In this document: piece by piece, positions 31,584 to 42,935 of the stretch
Layout of the letters: every line of letters begins with the position of its first letter
Position numbering within the stretch: position 1 is the stretch's first letter
NCBI GenBank assembly: GCA_036674765.1
Contig: JARVKI010000128.1
Span: 1 to 64,000 of the forward strand
Source: Seiridium cupressi
Lineage: Eukaryota > Ascomycota > Sordariomycetes > Amphisphaeriales > Sporocadaceae
DNA: 64,000 bases
Direction: 5' to 3'
Program-made: the position numbers and the translations under genes
Notes under the pieces: model-generated
Databases searched by the model: none
Seen by the model: the letters and a program-made list of their open reading frames with translations, nothing else
What the model was told of the DNA's origin: nothing

Positions 31584-32428
31584 GATGTCTGGTTGTATTC
31601 CAAACAATCTATATATCGAGTCGAGCCACTTGCCGAGTTCTACAGAGCGACAAGTTCGAAGGTGGCAAGTATTGTTGGCGACTTTCGTGTTGTTGTGAGA
31701 TGGGGTCGAGGTCGACGTTATAGCCGAAAGACTGCGCAACTTCTTCGGAAAATGTTGCCGCCTGATAAATAACGCTGATCAGTCAGCAGGACTGTGGTTT
31801 GCCGAACTGGTCACGCTTCCGCAGTCGCTGGGCTCAGGAGGGCGATGGTGAGGACAAGCACTGTAGTTGGACCTTGGTTATGCGGTAGCCGTTTGCCGAT
31901 TGGATCAAGAACTCGGCATTGCAGGGCAGAGCCCACTCAGGACTACTGTTCGATTGGGCAATTGAGGGCGATAGATGGGGAATGAGGGGGATCCGCCGAC
32001 ATGTAAAGCCACGGGCTACGGGCTGATGGCTGGGGTCCAAGAGCGCCAAAGCACTGTCAGGGGTCTGTCGATCCACCCCCGTAACCCCGAGAGAGAGCCC
32101 CCGAGCGACGGTTTCCCTCGGTTCATGCGGGGGAGCTTGGTGTCTAGGTGTAGCGCACCCCTCCCCCGCAGTGGCTGGCTCGTCGTCGCCGAGCTTCAAA
32201 AGGCGGCTGGGTAATTTTATTGCGGTCTTGTCCGAACTATTTTCTCCTTCATGCTTTTCTTTTTCTACATTCTCAGCGCTTGCATTTCTTGTATACAGCC
32301 TATAGCCAAGTATTTCGAGCTATTGGGTACAGTCAACTGACTTATACACGTGCAACCAACTGGCGTGGCTTTCCCCTTGTCATTGCCGAGGTAGAGACAC
32401 ACCGCATTGTCTACCAAGGTCGGATACC
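31584..32428. promoter_or_regulatory. Bidirectional promoter of the methylcitrate-cycle pair
   Basis: 845 bp separate the divergent starts of 2-methylisocitrate lyase and 2-methylcitrate synthase. Two copies of the hexamer CCTCGG, the site bound by the fatty-acid regulators FarA/FarB in Aspergillus, lie at 32116-32121 (+) and, as CCGAGG, at 32386-32391. GC-rich and GGGG-containing motifs suited to CreA also occur. Shared induction by propionate or odd-chain lipids is an inference from gene content and these motifs. Confidence 0.55.
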
Positions 32429-34003
32429 ATGACTACGCATTTGAGAGCAACGTCGAGGGTGATTGGGGGCATTCGGGTAAGTACAGAAGCCATGAGCCCC
32501 TTGCTGTCTCTTGACAGTCGATACTTTGTCTTACTATACTTCGTGTTCGTATGCTGAAAACGAATACTGCATCTAGCCCCGCGCCGCCCAGCTCGCTACG
32601 GTTCCGGTAACGCGATGCTACTCATCTTCGTCCGAGCCCGACTTGAAGGAGACCTTGAAAGAGGTCATCCCAGCAAAGCGCGAGCTTCTTAAGAAGGTGA
32701 AAGCTATCGGCTCCAAGGTGATTGGCGAGGTCAAGATTGAAAACACAATCGGCGGCATGAGGTATGCGGCATTCCGACCTCGAGCACCGGTGGTATGATT
32801 CGGAGCTGACCATACACTAGAGGGCTGAAAGCAATGGTCTGGGAAGGCTCAGTGCTCGATGCGAACGAAGGCATCCGGTTCCATGGCCGGACGATCAAGG
32901 ACTGCCAGCAGGAGCTCCCGAAGGGAAAGACAGGGACGGAAATGTTGCCTGAAGCCATGTTCTGGTTGCTGCTCACCGGCAAAGTTCCCTCGGTTGGTCA
33001 GGTCAGACAATTCTCTCGGGAGCTCGCAGAACAGGCGGCACTCCCGGATTTCGTCAACAAGATACTCGACAACTTTCCCAAAGACCTGCACCCCATGACT
33101 CAGTTTGCGATTGCAGTGAGCGCCTTGAACTACACATCCAAGTTCGCCAAGGCATACGAAAGTGGCCTGAACAAGTCCGAGTATTGGGAGCCTACCTTTG
33201 ATGACTGCATAAGCCTGCTCGCTAAGCTGCCCACGATCGCAGCCAAGATCTACCAGAATTCATATCGCGATGGTGGGGCTTTACCCGCCGATGTTGACCT
33301 GGAGCAGGATTGGTCGTACAACTTTGCCGCCATGCTCGGCAAGGGAGGCAAGGAGAACGAAAATTTCCAAGATCTGCTCAGACTGTACCTGGCTCTCCAT
33401 GGAGACCACGAGGGTGGGAATGTCTCTGCGCACACCACGCACTTGGTAGGAAGTGCCCTGAGTGACCCTTTCCTCAGCTATAGCGCTGGTCTTCAGGGGC
33501 TGGCAGGCCCCCTACACGGTTTAGCCGCTCAGGAGGTCTTGCGATGGATCCTACAGATGAAGCAGGCCATTCCGGACAGCTACAGCGAAAAGGAAGTTCA
33601 CGATTACCTGTGGTCGACGCTCAACTCGGGCAGAGTTGTGCCGGGCTATGGCCATGCGGTGCTCCGTAAACCCGATCCCCGGTTCGAAGCCCTTATGGAC
33701 TATGCTGCCTCTCGACCTGAGATCGCCAAAGATCCCATCTTCCAACTCGTCAAGATCAACAGCGAGGTGGCACCAGAAGTGCTGAAGAAACATGGCAAGA
33801 CCAAAAACCCTTACCCGAACGTCGACTCAAGCTCTGGTGTCTTATTTCATCACTATGGATTCCACGAGACTCTGTACTACACCGCAACTTTCGGTGTGAG
33901 CAGAGGCTTGGGGCCACTGGCTCAGCTTATTTGGGACCGTGCATTGGGTCTCCCAATTGAGCGACCCAAGAGCGTCAATTTGGAGGGTTTGCTGAAGGCA
34001 TAG
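32429..34003 (+). CDS. mcsA: 2-Methylcitrate synthase, mitochondrial (apparent 1-bp frameshift)
   Basis: Exons are 32429-32476, 32577-32762 and 32821-34003, with introns of 100 bp (GTAAGT...CTAG) and 58 bp (GTATGC...CACTAG). The short first exon and the start of exon 2 encode a mitochondrial presequence. Exon 2 first reads DLKETLKEVIPAKRELLKKVK. It then needs a -1 step at the four-A run near 32700 to continue as IGSKVIGEVKIENTIGGMRG. As sequenced, one extra A shifts the frame. With three A the protein would be 471 aa, the normal McsA length. The catalytic His of GPLHGLAAQ and GYGHAVLR and the Asp of NVDSSSGVLFHHYG are intact. The C-terminus ALGLPIERPKS is typical of fungal McsA, which condenses propionyl-CoA with oxaloacetate and also has citrate synthase activity. 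It is either a sequencing error or a recent null allele. Confidence 0.93.
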
Positions 34004-35691
34004 TCAACTCACTAGCACTGGAAGTTCAAGGCGTTTGGTTGACATATTGAAATATTAGAATCATTTACATAGGTCCCCGTAGTTTCCAAATGCTACCTAC
34101 ATATCCTCACTTGTCTAGTGCTACGGTACTGCCTTAATCCACTCGTCTCCCTTGCTTGCTCACCGTAAATTGTCGGCCAGAAGAGGATGGAGTTCCAGTG
34201 TCATATGATCGTTCCGGGTCTCGCCAGAAAGACCACACAGGAGAAGGCCCCCCCCCCTTGGATCCTGTAAGCGAAGCTGCACGAAATCTGTGCGTTTGAT
34301 TAATTGATTAGTGTCATTTATCATGCTTCGTCACAGGCTGAGGAATGGGATTATGTATTCCAGTCGGCGGAATTTTGATTTGCAGGCTTGACTACATAAC
34401 CTAACCTAGGTAAGCTTTAAATCCGGATTCGAGCCGATGCTGGACGATATCATCAACAGTCCAGACGAGCCAGCTGGGAATTCAGACCTTGGTCTTCGCT
34501 CCTGAAAACGAGCTGTTATTCATATGGAGTGACATCATTCGCTGCCGGCGGAACTTTACATGGAGTCCATTTAGGACGACCCCTGATCTTCAATAATGAG
34601 GCTAAATCAACATTTAGCCATGATTGGGCGAGGCATCTGCAAGACGAACTACTAGGCACTAGAGGTAATATATATTGTATTTGCGCCAAAACCACGGGCT
34701 TCACTAAGCTCCGTGATGAGCATCTCCTTTGCGAACAGCTGCTGGCGGAAGCCGGACGTAAAGGACCAACAAAACGACGTCGAAGTGTACTTGCGCATTT
34801 GTCCCCAGGCTCAGGGCCATATACGCATGCTGTAACACACAAGAATCAGTATACCCCTCATGGTTGAATCGTTATACGCGTGCTCACTCTGCGGGTCAAT
34901 AAACAGCTGCGATATCCCCCAGCTTGACCTCCGCAGTCGCCGGAGCTTGTAGGTGCATTTGTAATTTAAGCTTAATCTAAGCGGACAACTGGGTGGTACG
35001 AAAATAGCATCGAAATGCTGCTATGGGACTCTGGGCCTGGGAAAGTTAGTCACAGGATGGTTGGCTAACGGATACTCCCAGAGCCACGTGGTGCTGAAGC
35101 CAGCTTTGGAGGAGGCAGGGAATATCGGAATTGCTCAACACTCACCTTAGACCCAGATTCCTGGTCTATCCTAGTGTCTATAGTTTGACAATATCATGCC
35201 ATTAGGGCCAGACAGGGCGTCTACTCAGCCGCGTGCTATAATAAGAAAGACCTCACAACAACACAGTCTAGGCCTAGCGATTTAGAACGAACTACTCTTG
35301 GCCCAATATGAATTCATCTAACATCTGACTACTTCGGTCAAAGCGCAATATATGGAGCTGGCTAGATGAGGCGGGGAAACAGAGCTGACTGAATTTAGTC
35401 TTTGGGGGCTTTGATCAAGCAATCTATGATGATGGTGAAGCGGCACACAAGTCACTTCTCGTGACGCTGCGTAATATCCTCCAGATCTCGAATCCCCGCA
35501 TCGTGCGTTCGGTATGCTGGGATAGACGACGGCTCTTTGGGCGATGATATACACGAGCTGTCTATAAATATTGGTCATCATCCTTCTCTTCCCACTGTCA
35601 CAAGCACAGACAATCCGGTACGCTTCCTCCCTCGATTCTAAAGACTCCCATTGCACCTAGTTCGGCTCGAACCTTTTTCAACAGGTCTAAG
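34004..35691. other. Intergenic, no gene seen (1.7 kb)
   Basis: 3' flank of mcsA and promoter of the DUF4360 gene. It contains a run of 10 C (34248-34257). The two overlapping frames near 34.5-34.9 kb (about 110 codons, opposite strands) have no domain or signal peptide. Confidence 0.5.
35563..35570 (+). promoter_or_regulatory. TATA box of the DUF4360 gene
   Basis: TATAAATA, about 120 bp upstream of the ATG at 35692. It is the only strong TATA in the upstream 400 bp and suits a regulated secreted protein. Confidence 0.5.
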
Positions 35692-36476
35692 ATGCGCTTC
35701 TCCGTTGCTGCTCTCGCACCGGTCCTAGTTGTAACTAGTCCTCTCGGTTCAGAAGGCTCCACAAATGGTGATATTCCATCCCCTGATCAAATTCAGATCA
35801 TCAGCACCTCGAACTCTGGAAATGGGTGTCCCCAGGGTACCGTAACCACCGACATATCTCCCGACAGAACTGTTAGTCTCATCCATGATCTAGTCGACCT
35901 ACTGTGTTCCTCATCATCACATCACCCGTAACTGTACCCAAGCGCTCACGTACCCCAGGTTGTCACTTTCGGCTTTGACAGTTTTCAGACTTACATTGGG
36001 CCTGGGTTCACTGCCGCGGACAAAACCAAGAACTGCCAACTTCACTTGAACCTGAAGTACCCTGGAGGTTTCCAATTCGCCATCGTCGAGTCCACCTATC
36101 ATGGATATGCCCAGCTAGACCAGGGAGTCATGGGCACTTTCTATTCGACTTACTACTTCTCCCAAGACGCAGCAGCCACGGTATGTATTCCAAGAAATCC
36201 TGGCCTCGGTAATCGACTCACAACTTGTAGACCACTACCCAGACTTCCATCACCGGAGACGACGTCTGGTCTCAGGGTCAGGTGTACACCAAGCAAGATC
36301 AGATCCCCACTACTTCAGTGGTCTGGTCTCCCTGCGGACAGACGGGTATCCTGAACATCAACAACCGCATCGCGCTGACCAGCAGCAACTCGTCTGCCGC
36401 CGGTCAAATTTCAGATGATGACGCCACTGTTGCTTTCAACCAACAGATTCATGTCAGCTGGCAGGCATGCAAGTAG
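35692..36476 (+). CDS. Secreted DUF4360-type protein
   Basis: Exons are 35692-35871, 35959-36180 and 36231-36476. The introns are 87 bp (GTTAGT...CCCCAG) and 50 bp (GTATGT...TTGTAG), both phase 0, giving 215 aa. The N-terminal 20 residues are a signal peptide (MRFSVAALAPVLVV). The mature protein has the DUF4360 pattern: SGNGCPQGT, TFGFDSF.TYIGPG, KNCQLHLNL and GFQFAIV near the centre, and WSPCG plus a terminal VSWQACK. The four Cys pair plausibly as disulphides. The family is small, secreted, widespread in ascomycetes and bacteria, and of unknown function. The protein lacks a GPI signal and is therefore probably released. Confidence 0.92.
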
Positions 36477-37303
36477 AGGGTAGATCTCCCTTCGCTGGAA
36501 CTGATTCACTTTTCCAGTTAATCACAAAACCGTAGGGCTTTCTGCAGCCAGACATAACTGGAAGGGGGTGGTGGTGATTTTATTATACGTAACCGTAGGT
36601 CATCTTGTCTCTAATGTTTACTCTATCAGGGGCATCAGCATAACTCAATCAAGCTTGCATATCAACTTCTTCGAAACTCTGTATCTCCCCTGCGCGATCA
36701 AGCTGTGTTTCACCAAGTCAGATTTTGAATGCTAGCTCATGTCTACCGTAGGCTAGTTAGTGCCTGGTAGGGCTGACAACGAGCAGTCTGAGCTTTGAGG
36801 GGATCTCATCTCATTCCGATGCAAACGATGATTCCGAAAAGAACTCGATTCCGCTGATCTAACTCATTCCGAGTCACTAGCTATTCCGCCAGCTGTGCAG
36901 CTGCCATACCTAGTTCTGCCACTAAATACCTTGATTCCACCTCCCCATGGGGAAGCCTGGATTCCCCACAGTCCGTCCCTCATAAGAGCTACAAGTGCGG
37001 CACTGCCGACCAATCACGGCACATTACTCTGTAGGCACAGACATCGCGGTACACGCAAGACTTCGACTAAGCGTTGTGCATCACTCGAGATGCGGGGTTA
37101 CAAAGCAGTTACCAGCTGCGATCTACTGGGATTCCGACTTGGCGGGAACATCATCATCTACCACGGTCATACACTCCTCCGAGTTTCCGATGACATATAA
37201 ATCGCAATACTTCATGGCGGAATTCATGAGCCCCGTCAGACAGTTGACGAGCTGAATAGATCATCGAGACGGGTGGTTTTTTATTCTCAAGTAAATCAGC
37301 GAG
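36477..37303. other. Intergenic, promoter of the GMC gene
   Basis: No coding potential. A TATAAATC element near 37195-37202 lies about 105 bp upstream of the GMC oxidoreductase start. Confidence 0.5.
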
Positions 37304-39302
37304 ATGGGCTCCCACACCGACCAGCACGAGTATGATTTCATTGTTTGCGGGTCAGTCTCCCAAGCTTTCCGAACTCCGCGATATAGTATCAACTAATGCT
37401 ATTGGCAGTGGAGGAACATCCGGTTGTGTGATAGCCGGAAGGCTCGCCGAATGCGAGAATGTGAAAGTCCTGGTCATTGAAGCAGGTCAGCACAACGAGA
37501 ACCTTGAAAACAGCCACATGGCAGGAGGGTATGTCAACTCGCATGCGCACTGGGTTCGAAATGACGGCGCTGATCTGATCCTAGGTGGTCACAGCTCTTT
37601 GACAAAGAGACTGACTGGAACATCATCTGTGAGAAAGGGGCTGGTATTCATGATCGTCCAGTAAAGCTGAGCAGAGGCAAGTATCTCGGCGGCTGTTCCG
37701 GGTGTAATGGTACACTCTGCATTCGCGGCTGCAAACAAGACTTCGATGATTGGAATCTTCAAGGCTGGAGTGGCGATGAGTTCTTTGGATACATGCAGAA
37801 GGTAAGAAACTGCCCTGGGTGTTGTATTTTTAGGCATGTTACTGACGCTTGACTATTTATTCCCAGTCCGAGAGTTTCCATTCCAAGGCCTGGTTCAAAG
37901 CAACTTCAAAATTGCACGGGGACGATGGCCCACTGCATCTAGAACCACACGACCTTGCGCCCATATCAGAACGGGTTATGGAGTCAATGATATCCGAAGG
38001 CATGCCACTGGATCATGACATATTCTCCCACGGAGAGAATCCGCACGGGTGTGGTCATGTCTTACGCACAGTCCATCAGGGAGTACGCACCACTGGAGCG
38101 GATTTCATCACAAGGGACCGCGCTAGAGGCAATGTCACCATTCTGGTTGAAACACACGTTGAAAAGATTCTCTTTGAGCGCACTACATCTGGAGAACTGC
38201 GAGCTTCAGGCGTCAGAGTCATCAGGCCCGATGGCACACCGGCCGAGATTACTGCCTCAAAGGAGGTGATTGTCAGCGGTGGAGCTTACTGTAGTCCAAA
38301 TGTCCTAAATCGGTCGGGCCTCGGACGGAAGCAAGATCTTGAACGTCTCGGAATCGATGTTCTTGTTGATCTGCCCGGCGTCGGCCAGAACTTGATGGAT
38401 CACTTGATTGTGTTCATGTTCTATGAGACAGAATAAAAGGGCCTCACGAACGATCACCTCGCGTATCACGACGATGGCATTGCTACCTTGTACAAGCTGT
38501 GGAAGGATAATAAGACAGGCTTTCTCTCCACTTTCCCTTTCGGTGCATTTGCATTCGCTCGACTCGACGATCGCCTGGCTGACTCTGAGCTATGGACGTC
38601 GGCTCCAAGGAAGCCTGGCCGTGATCCGATGGGACTGACGCCCCGCCAGCCAAATGTCGAGTTTTGGAACACTGAATGTTACGGAGGACCTAAACAGTTT
38701 GACCAGTTCCCAATCGACCACAAGTATGCGTTTAGCATGATTGCGGAGCTGTTCGCCCCTCGGTCTCGCGGAACGGTCAAGTTGAAGAGCACCAACCCGC
38801 TCGACGGACCAGAGGTCGACTGTGGATTTCTAACCGATCCCCTGGATGTCGAAGTGCTCGCCGAAGCATGTCGGTTTGGCAATGAGATCATTACAAAAGG
38901 GAAAGGCACAAAGGATATCGTGAAAGGATCCTGGCCACCCAACTTGACACATCATAAATACACCACCAGAGAGGAATGGATTCCATACGTTCGTGAGAAT
39001 GCTACCACTTGTAAGCTCACCTTGCCGTTTCATCTTTGGCTTATGACTACTTTCGACGCTTTGTTAACCGGTGGACAGGCTATCATGCATCCGGGACTTG
39101 CGCAATGGGGACGTCGGACAACCCCACAGCAGTTGTGGACGAGAAACTTTTTGTGAGGGGCGTGAAGGGATTGCGAGTGGCGGATTGCAGCATTATGCCA
39201 ACGCTGCACGGCGGCCATACACAAATGCCAGCGTACGGTACCGGGGAAAAGTGCGCGGATCTAATCAAAGCACATTGGTCGGATTTGGGTGTATCGATGT
39301 AG
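37304..39302 (+). pseudogene. GMC oxidoreductase gene interrupted by an in-frame TAA
   Basis: Five exons: 37304-37350, 37409-37528, 37585-37801, 37867-39010 and 39079-39302. All introns are canonical (56-68 bp; for example branch AACTAATG in the first). They join to 584 codons of a glucose-methanol-choline oxidoreductase. The FAD Rossmann motif is FIVCGGGTSGCVIAGRLAE, the second signature is KYLGGCSGCNG, and the C-terminal block has the catalytic H512 in YHASGTCAMG and H556 in HGGHTQMP. Codon 318 (38434-38436) is TAA in the middle of a conserved stretch (FYETE, stop, KGLTNDH). The frame continues perfectly on both sides and every intron is still spliceable, so the lesion is very recent or a base-calling error. 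A CAA-to-TAA change is one possibility. Relatives are FAD-dependent alcohol or sugar oxidases; the substrate is unknown. Confidence 0.9.
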
Positions 39303-39959
39303 CAAGATTGGACTACCATTCTGGGAACCTAAAACAGCCTCTAGGAGGACATTTTATGCGGAGGCTTATATATTGCCCAAGTCTAGGCGAGCAACAGCCG
39401 AGAAGGATCGAGCTATACAAAGCCTATATGATTTGATGGCACATCCGGCCCCAAAAATCACGGACTAGAAGTGACTTGAATAATCACGACTTTGAAATCG
39501 TTTCTGCCTCCAAAGCGCGTAAACTCCTATTTTTACCGACACCTGTCCGATGTTAGAAGCGTTGGATGCTGAACTGTACCCAAGTATGCACAGACGCGAG
39601 TCTGATTGTATATTGCAATTGGATTGCTCCAGGCGCTAAAGTGCGGTATAGCATCCGAATATCTTATTCATATGACACTAGTTTGGTCAATTTTGCAAAC
39701 CGCTTCTTCAATGAAGAGTGTAGGTGGCAACATTTCGCTGAGAGCTCACTGTTCGAATAATGGTAGGTAGCCACGAGGTCAGAAAAGACCTTCATCGACT
39801 AATTTCAGCTAGTCATTCTCTTTTCGTTTGGCGCACCCTTCCAACAAGTTATATTATACCCTATATGATTAGCAGTGATAGGACTCGCATCGAAGTTGTT
39901 CTCCTAGTGATCATCAAATTGGTGTAGCAGAGCACATCGTCGTATGAGCATGGAAGAAA
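39303..39959. other. Intergenic, no gene seen
   Basis: 3' flank of the GMC gene and of the P450 relic. AT-rich, with no conserved frame. Confidence 0.5.
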
Positions 39960-41145
39960 CTAAGATCTGCCCATTCGCAGTCCGGCTCTAGCGACCAATC
40001 GAAATTTTAAAGCGGGCTCTTCCCAGACACCATATGCCTTTTGGCTTGGCCAAATCTGACTGTTTTCAGATAATATTATCTGATTGGAATTCCAGCACAG
40101 CCGGGCCAGGATCGCCGCAATCCGGCGCAAGCAAGGCTTCAGCAAATCAGCAATAGAACCTGTTTGTTGGAGATCAGACTTATTTTTGCCAATGCAGCTG
40201 CGAGGATCAAATGAGAAAGGTTGGAAAGCTTCCTTCCGATCGTTGAAAAACTCGGGCGCATCTAGCCATCGCTCGGGGCAAAAGTCCATTGGTCGGTTGA
40301 AGATGCTCTCACTGCAGTACATTGCCCAGTGGAGGATATTGAGCACTGTCTTCGAGAAGATTAGGAATATTCCTGAAATATACAGCGTTCACGTGTGTTA
40401 CTTTGCCTCGAATCATATGCCCTAAAATGATACTATTCGCGCTATAACATGCGGATGGCTTGCTAGGAGGTATGTCGCGCCACATAGAACGGTAGCAGTC
40501 GTCTAAGACCCAGCGACACTCAACACGTCTGCATCGGCTCTCACCTCTGCGTCGGAGAAGGTTTGGGTCATTACTTATGCCCGTTCGACAAGTTCCTATA
40601 TTCTTGGTTGATTGCTTGCTACTTTTCCTTCCTCATTCATTATTAGTTGAACGAAGTCTGGTCCTTCCACGTCTGAAGGGAGTCGCTCTGATAGTGTCTC
40701 CTACGCTATTTTTCTGGCAGAAGCTGTGTTTGTCGTACCATCGTGCTTGCTGAGAAGTCGTGGGCCATGAGCCGGCCCACTCAGCCACAGCCCTCGCGAG
40801 CTGTACCAAATGATATGATTCGTCTTTGAATTCGCATAAGCTGGATCCTTCAAGTTTTCTGCCTGGCCGTACTTTCGATAGCCCATGATAGCCTGCCACG
40901 CTGCGGATTCCAGTGCATTTGGCACCAGACGGACCATGGAGCCATAGCGGCGGTGAAGGTCTAAGGATACAAGATGTTCTCTGCCACTCAAGATCGTAGC
41001 CAGCCTGTAAGTTGAAGCAGTTTATTGGGGACCAAACTTGCGTCTTTCCACCACTCAGATCTGCCCCGGGTGCGACGTTGACTCCATTATCCCCGATCTG
41101 CTCTCCCAACTCGAAGTTACTTGCAGCATTTCCCGAACAGCGCAC
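39960..41145 (-). pseudogene. Cytochrome P450 relic with lost core
   Basis: Two fragments of one class II fungal P450 lie in the right order on minus. The N-proximal piece (about 40991-40800) contains the LDLHRRYGSMVRLVPN block. The C-terminal piece (40346-39960) contains the PERWL block and the haem-ligand region FQPFSFDPRSCIGK, followed by LARLCWN. The I-helix AGxDT and K-helix ExxR, normally more than 250 residues, are absent from the roughly 450 bp between the fragments, so the core has been deleted. The haem loop has Asp where the family has Gly (FxxGxRxC), and LVPN replaces LGPN. The original enzyme resembled the multi-copy fungal P450s of secondary metabolism. It cannot be functional. 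Confidence 0.82.
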
Positions 41146-41198
41146 AGCCGATCTTTTCAGGCGGGTTTGAAGAAGCTGCCTCTGTAGCCAACCAAGGA

Positions 41199-42611
41199 TT
41201 ACCTTCTACAAAGTCTACCGCCATCTTCACCTCGCCAATCACAAAACGCAACCCATAGTTGCACTGCTCCTAGAAGTGTTGTAGTAACACCGAACATGAT
41301 CGCTACCACGAAAGCCCCAAACGTCACCCAAAATGAATGTCTGGCTCCTTTCTTTCTTTCTGACCATCTGCCCGCCCAGGAGATCGGCGTCGGATCCTCA
41401 ACCTCCTCATAGAGGATATCTAACCGTAGTGCCCAATGCGGAAATCTTTGGTACAGTTCACGACGATTAGTTAGCGGGCGCCTGTAGGCACCCTCCTTCT
41501 CGAAGGGAAATGCCAGTCGTTCGTCCAAATCAGAGCCAGGCTGAGTTGACAACGATGGCCATCGAAATTTCGGCCTCATCCTTTGACGGAGCCATTGAGC
41601 ATCGTGCGTCGGAAACAGGATTCTGAAGGTCATCAACGTTTCAAGCAAGAATGTTGGTGGAAAGTAGCCTCTGCACGAATATTGCTATTGTTGTGCTGCC
41701 GGCACTCTGGTGATCACTAACCTTTCTAGACTTGCGCCCATATCTAGAACCTCGAGAAACTTCAGATTTGTTCCATCATCGATTGTTTGGTGAGCCAAAA
41801 TCTTATTATTATGAATAACCTTGGCAGTGTTATATGCGATACCATAAGAGGCCTCAAGAAGGCATGGGAGGCCGAACACTTTGAGAACCTTGCGATGTTC
41901 GCTCGTGCTGAGGCTCAAATGGTCGCAAAGATGTTCTGTCCAGCTAATTTCGATATCAGCGTAGGCTTCTAAGTAGCTGGCTCGTAGCTTTGTGGTTTTG
42001 ATACGGGTTGTTGGCAAATCAACCGCACTATATGTCGGAAACATCTCTTGCATAAAGTGTTCCAAGGATTGCCCGTCTTCCCAGTCCACTCTGGAAATCC
42101 CTGCCGAGATACTCATTGGATCATGCGTGATACTGATGACGAACATGAGTGTCACAACTAGGTCCAGAGCTGCGTCGATCTCGCTTTCATCGAAACGTCC
42201 AGCTGATTGAGTTGTAGAGCTGGAGTCTTGACTTGTGTCTGATGATAAATTCAGAGCCATTGGCTCGGAGGAATAATCTGATAATCCATTTTGCATTGCG
42301 TCCCGGGACCGATAGAGTTTCAAGAGAGTGTGCTTAAGATGTCGTCTGGGATGTCGCACATGTTGTTTTAAGAATCTCATTAGAAATACTAATTCATCGG
42401 GAGAGATTGGCGTGTTGTCCATAGACCGTTGTTCTTGGAAATATCGCAGATATGCTGCAAGTTCATCGCGATTGATGTGGCTTCTTCTCAGTGACGTTAA
42501 GTGAGCGTTTTGCGGGAGTCCCCAAAACTCTTCGAGTATACTGCTGCCAGAAATAGACCGCCGCTCTACGACGTGCTCTGGGATTGCTGGATAAGTGGGC
42601 ATTTTGTGCAT
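41199..42611 (-). CDS. Fungal membrane-anchored protein of unknown function
   Basis: Two exons on minus, 42611-41722 and 41670-41199, with a 51-bp intron (GTTAGT...GTGCAG), giving 453 aa. A second in-frame ATG follows three codons later. Residues about 20-90 resemble the N-terminal block of a lineage-expanded fungal family (ELAAYLRYF, RHPRRHLK). Residues about 130-300 are predicted helical. Near the C-terminus lie the block RRPLTNRRELYQRFPHWALRLDIL and one strong hydrophobic helix (FWVTFGAFVVAIMFGVTTTLLGAVQLWVAF). This predicts a cytosolic protein held by a C-terminal membrane anchor. I recognise the pattern from many ascomycete hypothetical proteins but know no function. It is divergently transcribed from the protease-like gene with only about 325 bp between starts, which suggests a functional pair. 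Confidence 0.8.
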
Positions 42612-42935
42612 TATGCCAAGCTTGAATACGAAGGACGCGAATCAATCATGAAATACATAACCAGTTATTCTTCTCTGGCGGACCTCGCGAGCACCGAGAA
42701 CAAGGCTGCAGCGCTGAGTTGCTGACACTCTCACGAACATATCCACTACGCAGGCGGTCATGTGATCATGCATAAGCGAGCGGTCAAACGAGGAATTTGC
42801 AGTTGTTCAGCCTCACGGCGAGACGCGAGGTTTCGCCCAGATCACCTGCACCATCGCAGCACTCAGCATGCAGTCCATGGTCTCCTCAACCCCCACTCCG
42901 AAAGTGATAGTGATCCAAAAAAAAAGCCGGGTTCT
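42612..42935. promoter_or_regulatory. Short shared promoter of the divergent unknown pair
   Basis: 324 bp between the start of the anchored protein and the preferred start of the protease-like gene (157 bp if the upstream in-frame ATG at 42768 is used). It includes an A-rich run near 42917-42926. No gene fits inside. Confidence 0.45.

Noticed and set aside
34516..34867. Overlapping frames of about 110 codons on both strands
   Set aside because: No domain, signal or splice context; intergenic composition.
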